A stretch of DNA of 64,000 bases from Carboxylicivirga sediminis (GTDB lineage Bacteria > Bacteroidota > Bacteroidia > Bacteroidales > Marinilabiliaceae): positions 62,001 through 126,000 of the forward strand of contig NZ_JAGTAR010000017.1 of assembly GCF_018156225.1 (NCBI RefSeq), given 5' to 3'. The notes under the pieces are model-generated. The model saw nothing but the letters and a program-made list of their open reading frames with translations, had not been told where the DNA came from and searched no databases. Below, one piece after another: positions 9,087 to 16,367 of the stretch (positions are counted from its first letter, which is position 1; each line of letters opens with the position of its first letter). A program made the position numbers and the translations under genes.

Positions 9087-10988
9087 ATGAATCGCTTAGT
9101 TAATATCATTTTATTATCAGCGCTTTTTACCCAAGCCGCTTTTGCACAAGACAACACATTGTTAACTATAGGAGACAAGCAGTTTTCTGTTGATGAATTC
9201 AATTACATCTATGAGAAAAACAACACTTTGTCGCAAGAGCCTATTAGCAAAAAAGAATACATCGATCTCTTTGTAAATTATAAGCTAAAAGTGGAAGAAG
9301 CCATTGCTCAGGGCTACGATACAGTACCTTCATTCCAAAAAGAATTACAATACTATCGTGATGAGCTGGCAAAACCATATCTCAGCGATAAAAAGGCCAT
9401 TGAAGGAGTCGTTGAAGAGGCTTATGAGCGCATGTGCTATGAAGTCGATGCCTCACATATTCTTATTAAGTTGCCGCCATCACCTACGCCCGAAGATACC
9501 CTCAAAGCCTACAACAAGATTATGGATGTTAAACAGCAACTAGGCAAGGGTGCTGACTTTGAGGAAATGGTACTGCGCTATTCTGAAGGACCATCGGCCA
9601 AGCAGAGTAATGGCCATTTAGGCTATTTTACGGCATTTATGATGGTCTACCCATTCGAAGAAGCTGCTTTTAATACGCCAGTGGGTGGGGTATCAGAAAT
9701 TGTGCGAACGGCCTTTGGTTATCACCTTATAAAAGTACACGATAAACGAAAGAATAAAGGAGAAATACAGGTGGCTCATATTATGAAAGCATTCCCATAT
9801 AAAGCCAGTGAAGCCATCCAAACGCAAGCCAAAATTGCCATTGATTCTATTTATCGGAAGCTGCAAAACGGTGAATCATTTAATGCCCTCGTAGCAGAAT
9901 ATTCAGATGATAAACAAACAGTACCTAATAATGGTAAGTTACCATGGTTTACTACAGGCCGCATGGTGCCTGAGTTTAGCGAGGCAGCTTTTGCCCTTAC
10001 CGAAAACGGGCAAATAGCTCCGCCTGTTAAGACACAGTTTGGCTGGCACATTATAAAGCGTCTGGACAGTCGGCCAGTAAAGCCTTTGGAAGAATGCCGC
10101 GATGACATAATGCAGAAAATAAAGCAGGATGAGCGGTCGTTGGCAGGGCAAAAAGCTACAGTCGCCCGATTAAAGAATGAGTATCAGTTTACGATTGATG
10201 CCAAGGGCTATAAGCAACTAAAGGCTTTTGTAATCAATAAGAGCAAAACAGAAGGATGGGTGGATGCACTGGAAGCCAATGATTGGTTGGTGGCGTCCTA
10301 TGCCGGAGGTCAAATTTCATCGGCCGACTTTGCCAAAGAAATGGCTGCTCATCGTATGTCTGAGCAAGGTGTGAGCGGGGAGTTATTTACCAACCTTTGG
10401 AACAGTTATACTGATAAAGTGATGATAGCTGTAGAGAAAAACAACCTGGAAAAAAAATATCCTGAGTTTAAATACCTGATGGGTGAGTACCATGATGGCC
10501 TGTTAATCTTTGAAATCAGCCAGAGTGAAGTCTGGAACAAAGCGTCAAACGATAGTGTGGGGCTGGCTGCATTCTATGAGGCACACAAAGACAGCTATGT
10601 GCAGGAGGAGCATTTTGATGGGCGTATCATCTATTGCAAGACGAAAGCAGGTTATAAGCAGCTTAAAAAATTAGCAAAGAAAGGAGAGGTGCAGATAGAT
10701 TCCCTTGCGCCATCGTTGCGTGAAGAGTTGCTGGTGAAACAAGGCCCGTTTTACAAAGGCGATGAGGCCCAGTTGGATAAGCAGATGTGGAAAGTGAAGA
10801 CGTCCGTTATTAATACCGATTATCCGTACTTGCTAAGCGATGGTCACTTGGTTTCTAAAAGGATTCAGCCAATGGAAGAAATACGTGGACGTGTAATTTC
10901 TGATTATCAGGAACAATTGGAGCAGCAATGGATAGAGTCGCTTCAACAAAAATACAATCCAAAGGTCAACACTTTTGTTTTTGACTAG
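9087..10988 (+). CDS. Periplasmic PpiC-type peptidyl-prolyl isomerase with two parvulin domains
   Basis: A 633-residue protein with a cleavable signal (MNRLVNIILLSALFTQAAFAQ). After a SurA-N-like helical region come two parvulin modules. The first is near residues 122-225 (ASHILIKLP, ...GHLGYFTAFMMVYPFEEAAF, ...AFGYHLIKV) and the second near 229-335 (VAHIMKAFP, ...KLPWFTTGRMVPEFSEAAF, ...FGWHIIK). The C-terminal ~300 residues are not a recognised domain. It should act as a chaperone/isomerase for outer membrane or secreted proteins. It is the first of three co-directional folding-factor genes, a grouping common in Bacteroidota; about 47 bp separate it from the next. Confidence 0.92.
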   Translation: MNRLVNIILLSALFTQAAFAQDNTLLTIGDKQFSVDEFNYIYEKNNTLSQEPISKKEYIDLFVNYKLKVEEAIAQGYDTVPSFQKELQYYRDELAKPYLSDKKAIEGVVEEAYERMCYEVDASHILIKLPPSPTPEDTLKAYNKIMDVKQQLGKGADFEEMVLRYSEGPSAKQSNGHLGYFTAFMMVYPFEEAAFNTPVGGVSEIVRTAFGYHLIKVHDKRKNKGEIQVAHIMKAFPYKASEAIQTQAKIAIDSIYRKLQNGESFNALVAEYSDDKQTVPNNGKLPWFTTGRMVPEFSEAAFALTENGQIAPPVKTQFGWHIIKRLDSRPVKPLEECRDDIMQKIKQDERSLAGQKATVARLKNEYQFTIDAKGYKQLKAFVINKSKTEGWVDALEANDWLVASYAGGQISSADFAKEMAAHRMSEQGVSGELFTNLWNSYTDKVMIAVEKNNLEKKYPEFKYLMGEYHDGLLIFEISQSEVWNKASNDSVGLAAFYEAHKDSYVQEEHFDGRIIYCKTKAGYKQLKKLAKKGEVQIDSLAPSLREELLVKQGPFYKGDEAQLDKQMWKVKTSVINTDYPYLLSDGHLVSKRIQPMEEIRGRVISDYQEQLEQQWIESLQQKYNPKVNTFVFD

Positions 10989-11035
10989 ACAATGATATAC
11001 TTTAGCCATAACATTTTCTTTTAACACAGATAGAA

Positions 11036-11896
11036 ATGAATGGAAAGTACTCTGCAGCCGGCCTGACAGCTGTTTTATTAGTGTTGGTAATGGCCGCCTG
11101 CAACAAATCAGGTAGTTCAATTAATGATGATCCTTTGGTACGTATTAACGAAAAGGTACTGACTAAAGGCATGATTTACCAGGCAATACCCAATAGCCTG
11201 TCGAAAGATGACAGTACCATATTTGCCCAAGATTATATTAACCGGTGGATTCGTTCGGAGTTGCTGATTAGTAAAGCAGAACTTAACCTGACACCGGAAG
11301 AGAAGGATGTGGCTCAGCTGCTGGAAGAGTACCGCCGTTCGCTTTTAATTCATCAATACCAGCAAAAACTGCTAGAGCAAAAGTACAGTCCGCTGATTAC
11401 TTCATCCGAAATCAGGAATTACTACAGCGATATGGAGGATAACTTCAAGCTGGCTGATCCGATTATCAAAGGCGTGTTTGTGATTGTGCCTCAGTCGGCT
11501 CCCAATATCAATAGTTTAAACGAGCTGTATCGGTCCGATGATTCAGAAGACCTGGTTAAGCTGGAAGCCTACTGTTTTCAGAATGCTAAAAAGTACGAGG
11601 TGTTTCTCGACCACTGGTTGGTGATAGATGATATCAATAAGTTTCTACCCGAACCCATTAGCCGGGTGGAACGTTTTCTGAGAAACAATACTTACTACCA
11701 TACAACCGATTCGTTATATCAGTATTTCCTGTCGATTAAAGAGTATAAACTAAACAATGAGCTGGCACCTATAGAGTTTGTTGAAGGAAAAATAAAGGCC
11801 ATCTTACTCAATAAGAAACGACTGGAGTTTATTAAGCAATTGGAATCGGACTTGTATGAGGAGGCCTTGAAGAATAAGAGCATTACCTTCTATTAA
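11036..11896 (+). CDS. SurA-like lipoprotein without a parvulin domain
   Basis: The 286-residue protein has a lipobox (LLVLVMAAC, Cys about 22). The following sequence resembles the N-terminal region of SurA/PpiC proteins (DPLVRINEKVLTKGMI, then a long helical segment LLISKAELNLTPEEKDVAQLLEEYRRS). I see none of the parvulin landmarks present in both neighbours (HI-L/M-x, GxLGW/F, FGxHxI), so it is probably a non-catalytic chaperone of the same family. Its place between two catalytic isomerases suggests joint work in periplasmic folding. The partner proteins are unknown. Confidence 0.7.
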   Translation: MNGKYSAAGLTAVLLVLVMAACNKSGSSINDDPLVRINEKVLTKGMIYQAIPNSLSKDDSTIFAQDYINRWIRSELLISKAELNLTPEEKDVAQLLEEYRRSLLIHQYQQKLLEQKYSPLITSSEIRNYYSDMEDNFKLADPIIKGVFVIVPQSAPNINSLNELYRSDDSEDLVKLEAYCFQNAKKYEVFLDHWLVIDDINKFLPEPISRVERFLRNNTYYHTTDSLYQYFLSIKEYKLNNELAPIEFVEGKIKAILLNKKRLEFIKQLESDLYEEALKNKSITFY

Positions 11897-11931
11897 CAGA
11901 ACCTGTTGAAGGGCTAAAAACTTATTAACTA

Positions 11932-11964
11932 TTGGTAATAGCAGCAAAAAATTATGTAGGTTTG
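11932..11964 (+). promoter_or_regulatory. Candidate Bacteroidota-type promoter for the SurA-like gene
   Basis: TTG (11932-11934), a 22-nt spacer and TAGGTTTG (11957-11964) match the -33/-7 pattern TTTG...TAnnTTTG. It lies about 100 nt before the ATG at 12062 and 35 nt after the previous stop. The spacer is slightly long. Confidence 0.4.
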
Positions 11965-12061
11965 CAATTGCCTTTTCAGATGCCCATGTTAATTGGAGAG
12001 ATAATAGTGTCCGGCACCTGAAAACAGATTATTACGAAAAAGATTTTACAAACTACCGAAC

Positions 12062-13420
12062 ATGAAGAAATTCATTAAGATAAGCACGTTTATTTTATCA
12101 ATATTCTTTTCAATCCAAACCCTTCAGGCACAAACTAATGTAATTGATGAAGTAATTGCTGTTGTTGGTGATAATGCTATTCTTAAATCGGATATAGAGC
12201 ACCAGTATGAGCAGGCTTTAGTGGAAGGAGCCAATTATGCAGGCGACCTTAAATGTCACCTTTTCGAGCAGGCACTGATTAGTAAATTGCTGCTCAACCA
12301 GGCCAAACTAGATAGTATTGAGGTGGGAGAAAACGAGGTGGTTAACCAGGTTGACCAGCGTATTAACTACTTTATTCAGCAGATTGGAGATAAAGAAAAA
12401 CTGGAAGAATATTTTAATAAGTCATTGCTGCAAATTAAGCGCGACCAAATGGAAATGGTGCGTACACAAATGCTGACCCAACGTATGCAGCAGGAAATCA
12501 CCAAAGAGATTAAAGTAACACCGGCTGATATCAGGGGCTACTACCGCAACCTGCCCAAAGATAGTCTGCCCATGGTACCTACTCAATTTGAGTTGCAGCA
12601 GATTGTGTTGCACCCAAAGGTGGACCAGAAGGAGATTGACCGGGTGAAGGCGCTGTTGCGTGACTTCCAGAAGCAGGTGAATGAAGGACGTGATTTTGCA
12701 ACCTTGGCAGTGTTATATTCTGAAGATAAAGGTTCGGCCACACGTGGTGGTGAATTGGGCTGGATGCCCCGTTCGGGGCTGGTACCTGAGTTTGCCAGTG
12801 TAGCTTTTAACCTGCAGGACAAAAAGAAAGTATCGAAAATTGTAGAAACGGAATTTGGTTTCCATATTATTCAGCTGATCGATCGTAAAGGGGAGCGCAT
12901 TAACTGTCGCCATATTTTGATTAAGCCCAAGGTAAATCAAACAGCGCGCGAAGAAGCGAATGCAACACTGGATACTATCAGAGGTTTAATTACTGATGAA
13001 ACCATGTCGTTTGAAGAAGCTGCTCTGCGCTTCTCAATGGACAAGGACTCAAGAACCAGTGGCGGCCAGATGGTTAACCCACAAACAGGAACATCGAAAT
13101 TTGAGATAGCGCAAATACCGGTAGAGATTAATAAGCAATTACAAAACCTGAAGGAAGGGGAAGTTTCCCCATCATTCTTTATGCTGGATGAGCGTAAAGG
13201 ACAGGAAACCTACAGGCTGATTAAACTCAAGCGTAAGTCGGAACCGCACAAGGCTAATTTGAAAGAGGATTACCAGCTACTGCAGTCGATGCTGGAAAAC
13301 AGTATGCGACAGGAAACGCTGGATAAATGGATTAAAACCAAGCAGCAGGAAACCTATATTACGGTTGATAAGAATTGGGTGAATTGCGACTTTGAATATG
13401 ATAATTGGGTAAAGGAATAA
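12062..13420 (+). CDS. SurA-type periplasmic chaperone/peptidyl-prolyl isomerase
   Basis: The 452-residue protein has a signal peptide (MKKFIKISTFILSIFFSIQTLQAQ) followed at once by the typical SurA opening VIDEVIAVVGDNAILKSDIE. The helical N-domain runs to ~170. Two parvulin domains follow, the first ~175-275 (ELQQIVLHP, GGELGWMPRSGLVPEFASVAF, TEFGFHIIQL) and the second ~280-385 (NCRHILIKP, SGGQMVNPQTG). It is expected to escort unfolded outer membrane proteins to the BAM complex. Its own candidate promoter precedes it, and a strong hairpin with a T-run ends the transcript. Confidence 0.93.
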   Translation: MKKFIKISTFILSIFFSIQTLQAQTNVIDEVIAVVGDNAILKSDIEHQYEQALVEGANYAGDLKCHLFEQALISKLLLNQAKLDSIEVGENEVVNQVDQRINYFIQQIGDKEKLEEYFNKSLLQIKRDQMEMVRTQMLTQRMQQEITKEIKVTPADIRGYYRNLPKDSLPMVPTQFELQQIVLHPKVDQKEIDRVKALLRDFQKQVNEGRDFATLAVLYSEDKGSATRGGELGWMPRSGLVPEFASVAFNLQDKKKVSKIVETEFGFHIIQLIDRKGERINCRHILIKPKVNQTAREEANATLDTIRGLITDETMSFEEAALRFSMDKDSRTSGGQMVNPQTGTSKFEIAQIPVEINKQLQNLKEGEVSPSFFMLDERKGQETYRLIKLKRKSEPHKANLKEDYQLLQSMLENSMRQETLDKWIKTKQQETYITVDKNWVNCDFEYDNWVKE

Positions 13421-13441
13421 GTACTCGATTCGTTAAAATAT

Positions 13442-13477
13442 AACTCCGGTATTATAAACAATACCGGAGTTTTTTTA
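13442..13477 (+). terminator. Rho-independent terminator after the SurA-like gene
   Basis: AACTCCGGTATT (13442-13453) pairs perfectly with AATACCGGAGTT (13460-13471) across a 6-nt loop, followed by a T-run to 13477. It is a textbook intrinsic terminator. Confidence 0.92.
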
Positions 13478-13569
13478 TCCCTTATGCCGTAGAGTGTATA
13501 AAAACAGTACAGATTTTCATGGCTGCAAATAAAAAATGCTTACATTTGAATTATTGCAACAGTTGAGGT

Positions 13570-13875
13570 GTGAAACGAGTAACCTATAAGTATAGAAACT
13601 CCCATTTAGAAGCTTATTTTTGGTTAATCGCCCTTGTTTCACTAGCGTTTTCCTCACCTGACAAGGCAACGCATTACACGTTATGTATTTTCAAGAATCT
13701 TGGTTTTGATTTTTGTCCGGGCTGTGGCTTAGGTCATGGTATCGCTTATTTATTTCACGGGCAGCTATTGGAATCATGGCAGGCACATCCACTGGCTTTG
13801 CTGGCTGTTGTGATATTGCTTGTTCGATCGATTAATATTTTAAGAAAGGATATAAAATTCACCATAAAAGAATAG
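13570..13875 (+). CDS. DUF2752 small membrane protein
   Basis: A 101-residue protein with a GTG start; no in-frame ATG gives a better N-terminus. Two hydrophobic segments (WLIALVSLAFSS and LALLAVVILLVRSINIL) flank the family signature FCPGCGLGHGIAYLFHG, a Cys-rich motif typical of DUF2752. The function is unknown. The Cys pair could bind a metal or be redox-active, but nothing here shows it. It is followed five bases later by a TM2 protein on the same strand, so the two probably share an mRNA. Confidence 0.85.
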   Translation: MKRVTYKYRNSHLEAYFWLIALVSLAFSSPDKATHYTLCIFKNLGFDFCPGCGLGHGIAYLFHGQLLESWQAHPLALLAVVILLVRSINILRKDIKFTIKE

Positions 13876-13880
13876 ACACT

Positions 13881-14225
13881 ATGAATAAAATTTACACCTT
13901 ATTACCAGAAGTTGAAGGGGAAGAGGCTATCTTCCTGGATTCCCTGTTAAAAGATTTGAATGAGGAACAAGCGCAAAACTTTATCCTTATTTACAGGGGA
14001 CGACGTAAAGACCCGCAGACCATACTATTGACAGCTTTGTTGGGATTCTTTGGTTTTGCCGGTATCCATCGCTTTTTTATTAATCATATCGGCATGGGTA
14101 TTTTGTATTTCTTTACGGCTGGCCTTTGTTTTATCGGTACCATTGTTGATTTAGTTAACCACAAAAACCTCGCGTTTGAGTATAATCAGCAGGTGGCACG
14201 CGAAATCAAAATATTAATCAATTGA
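13881..14225 (+). CDS. TM2-domain membrane protein
   Basis: The 114-residue protein has an acidic N-terminal segment, a basic stretch (YRGRRKDP) and then the TM2 domain: two membrane helices separated by the conserved turn (LLGFFGFAGIHRFFI, then GILYFFTAGLCFIGTIVDL). TM2 proteins are widespread in bacteria and their role is poorly defined. It probably forms a two-gene unit with the DUF2752 gene. Confidence 0.88.
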   Translation: MNKIYTLLPEVEGEEAIFLDSLLKDLNEEQAQNFILIYRGRRKDPQTILLTALLGFFGFAGIHRFFINHIGMGILYFFTAGLCFIGTIVDLVNHKNLAFEYNQQVAREIKILIN

Positions 14226-14269
14226 TAGCATCCACCATAAGTTGTGCATAACTGATGGGATAGTGTTTA

Positions 14270-14974
14270 CTACCAAAGCTCCGGATTATCGGAGCTTTTT
14301 TTTATTTGATACGGCTTAGCCTGTAAATGCTCTTCAGGGAATGGTATTAATAAGGATGTCAGGGCATCTTTGTCCTTGAGTTGTAACCAATCCTCTTCCT
14401 TTCCATCGGGTAATATAAGCGGCATGCGCGGCTCTTTGGCCTTGGGATTATTATGAATGTGAGCCATTAGTTCGTTGGCTTGTGTGGTAACAATGGTGCA
14501 GGTGTGGTGGCTTTGCCCATTGTCGGGATTAATCCATTGACTCCATAAGCCGGCCAGCAGCATTGCTTCGTTGTCTTGCCTGGCAATGTAATAGGGAATG
14601 GTTGTATTATCTCTATGATGGTATTCATAAAAGCCAGCAACCGGAATAAGACATCGCCAGCTATGAGCAGCATCCTTAAATGAAGGCTTCTCAAATATGC
14701 TCTCTCCACGTGCATTCAGTGTCTTATTCCAAATGTCATGAGCTTGCGCCGTGTTGCGAATCCAGTGAGGAATCAGTCCCCACTGTGAGAGGATGGGATG
14801 ATAGGGTTCTTTATTCGTGTAGATAATAATTTTAGGATGCGAAAAGCCTGATGCTTTTTCCAAATCATTAAAGTCTTTCAGCTCTTCTTCATAGCGTCTG
14901 ATGTCCTCAGCGATGCCATAGTGCCTGGCCCTTTTCAGGGCCTTCTCAATAAGGTATTTGGCTGTGTAACACAT
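14270..14974 (-). CDS. SOS-response-associated peptidase-family protein (SRAP, YedK/HMCES-like)
   Basis: The 234-residue protein begins Met-Cys (MCYTAKY), which after Met removal exposes the catalytic Cys2 of the SRAP family. Other family landmarks are LIPHWI, NARGESIFEKPSFKDA, the GFYEY glutamate motif and the HIHNN...RMPLIL region with its histidine. Members crosslink covalently to abasic sites in single-stranded DNA and shield them during replication. The gene stands alone on -, converges on the TM2 gene and shares its terminator bases. Confidence 0.95.
   Translation of the reverse strand: MCYTAKYLIEKALKRARHYGIAEDIRRYEEELKDFNDLEKASGFSHPKIIIYTNKEPYHPILSQWGLIPHWIRNTAQAHDIWNKTLNARGESIFEKPSFKDAAHSWRCLIPVAGFYEYHHRDNTTIPYYIARQDNEAMLLAGLWSQWINPDNGQSHHTCTIVTTQANELMAHIHNNPKAKEPRMPLILPDGKEEDWLQLKDKDALTSLLIPFPEEHLQAKPYQIKKSSDNPELW
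14275..14303 (+). terminator. Terminator hairpin lying within the 3' coding end of the convergent SRAP gene
   Basis: AAAGCTCCG (14275-14283) pairs with CGGAGCTTT (14290-14298), and the T-run continues to about 14303. It works as an intrinsic terminator for the TM2 gene on +. The same bases encode the last residues of the SRAP protein on - (stop at 14270-14272). Confidence 0.8.
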
Positions 14975-15252
14975 ATTAGATGCTTTGTTTTACAACAGCC
15001 TCGTCCATAAATTTGTTGTGGGGCTAATGTGGTTATATCAGCTACTTTAATCAGAACAACACCCACACATAACAACCTGCCAGTCATCAAACATGTGGGT
15101 TGTATGGTTGTATAACCCGGTGCTAGAATAGAATTCGCCTAAAAACAGACAATGTTCAATTTTAGGCATAGCTGCGCAGTTGCGTTGTGAATAGTTCTAA
15201 CACCATCTTTACTGGCCTTGTACTCTATGTAATAGCTATTCATGGCCAGGCA

Positions 15253-15897
15253 TTAGCTGATAACGCAAACGCGTTTTAATCCTCTCAGATTGGTGACTTT
15301 AATGGTTTCCTTATTCATCTCGATGAGGCCTTCGCGCATAAAGTCGTTCAACGAGCGACTTACCGACTCTTTCGATGTGCCAATCCAGCTGGCCATATCA
15401 GTGCGCGATATACGAACCGGAAAATCATTGCCTTCTTCTACCTCAAACAATTCCAGTTGCTGAACCAGTATGTTGGCCGCCCGCGCTCTAACGGTTTTCT
15501 GGCTCATGTTCATAATAGAAATGCAGGTTTCTTTCATCTCCAAACAGGCTTTCTGAAGCATCGTAAAAGCCAGATTGCTGTCTGTTTTAAAGGCTTCCTG
15601 CAGGTTGTATTCCGAAAGTTCACACAATACCGAGTTGACCATGCATTCACAACCCGTTACTTCAGGTTCGTTGGTAAATTGCGAATAGTAGCCTACAATT
15701 TCTCCTTCGCGCACCATGCGTATGATTTGCTTAGTGCCTTTGGCACCCACGCTAAAAAGCTTGACCATGCCTTTTTTTACCAAATAGGCGGTTTTAGCTT
15801 TGCTGTTAACGTCATAAACGACTTCACCGGTCCGGTACATTGAACACTTGTCAAATGAAGTGAATACCTGCCTGTCTGGTTTCATTGTTCTTTCCAT
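15253..15897 (-). CDS. Crp/Fnr-family transcriptional regulator
   Basis: The 214-residue protein has a cyclic-nucleotide-binding-type beta-barrel (residues ~15-120; KAKTAYLVKKGMVKLFSVG, EIVGYYSQF), a dimerisation helix, and a C-terminal Crp-type winged helix (RTDMASWIGTSKESVSRSLND, then EGLIEMN). I see no N-terminal Cys cluster of the FNR type, so it is not an obvious Fe-S oxygen sensor. Met5 is an alternative start. An interrupted inverted repeat 20-95 nt upstream could be an autoregulatory site. The target genes are not evident. Confidence 0.9.
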   Translation of the reverse strand: MERTMKPDRQVFTSFDKCSMYRTGEVVYDVNSKAKTAYLVKKGMVKLFSVGAKGTKQIIRMVREGEIVGYYSQFTNEPEVTGCECMVNSVLCELSEYNLQEAFKTDSNLAFTMLQKACLEMKETCISIMNMSQKTVRARAANILVQQLELFEVEEGNDFPVRISRTDMASWIGTSKESVSRSLNDFMREGLIEMNKETIKVTNLRGLKRVCVIS

Positions 15898-15916
15898 TTG
15901 GCTTCATTTGTGGTTG

Positions 15917-15992
15917 TACAATTATCAGGTATAAAACGGTGGCCCTTGTTATTTATTGTTGCATAACATCGCTTATACCTGCTGTAATTGTA
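15917..15992. promoter_or_regulatory. Interrupted inverted repeat upstream of the Crp/Fnr gene
   Basis: TACAATTATCAGGTATAA (15917-15934) is the reverse complement of TTATACCTGCTGTAATTGTA (15973-15992) apart from a two-base insertion, across a 38-nt spacer. It sits directly upstream of the regulator start at 15897. It could be a pair of operator half-sites or an mRNA leader structure. Confidence 0.5.
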
Positions 15993-16119
15993 TAGACACC
16001 TGTAATGTTAAAATGGGTGACAGGTTAATCAAAAAATGGCCGGAAAACTGGAGATTCTGCGGCTTGTTAAGTGTTTATCTGATTGGAGGAATGTGTGTTG
16101 TGTGGATTATTCAATAGTC

Positions 16120-16359
16120 ACTCTCAGTGCTTCGACGAGGTCTTTATGCTTTTCAGAAGTGTCTCTGAATGCTTCAGGGGTGCCTCCAGACTTTTCAGGG
16201 ATATCTCCGAATGATTCAGCAACATCTTAAAGCTCTTTTGAGGTGCTTCCGAATGATTTAGCGATGTATCCAAGTTCCTTGGAGGGGACTCTGAATGATT
16301 CAGCAGTGTCTTCAAATGATTCGGCGATATCTCTGAGGCATTTGGAGATATCGCCGAAC
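16120..16359. repeat. Degenerate tandem array, 21-bp period, 11.4 units
   Basis: Units start exactly every 21 bp from 16120 (16141, 16162, 16183 ... 16330), with a partial unit to 16359. Individual copies diverge strongly. The best conserved core is GAATGATTCAG preceded by TCTC/TCTT, as in units 16162, 16204, 16246, 16288 and 16309. The minus strand stays open across the array, but its 83-residue translation is only a 7-residue-period low-complexity peptide and I do not call it a gene. The array ends eight bases before the stop of Tex, that is, just downstream of Tex in transcription order. Confidence 0.9.
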
Positions 16360-16367
16360 AATTTATT

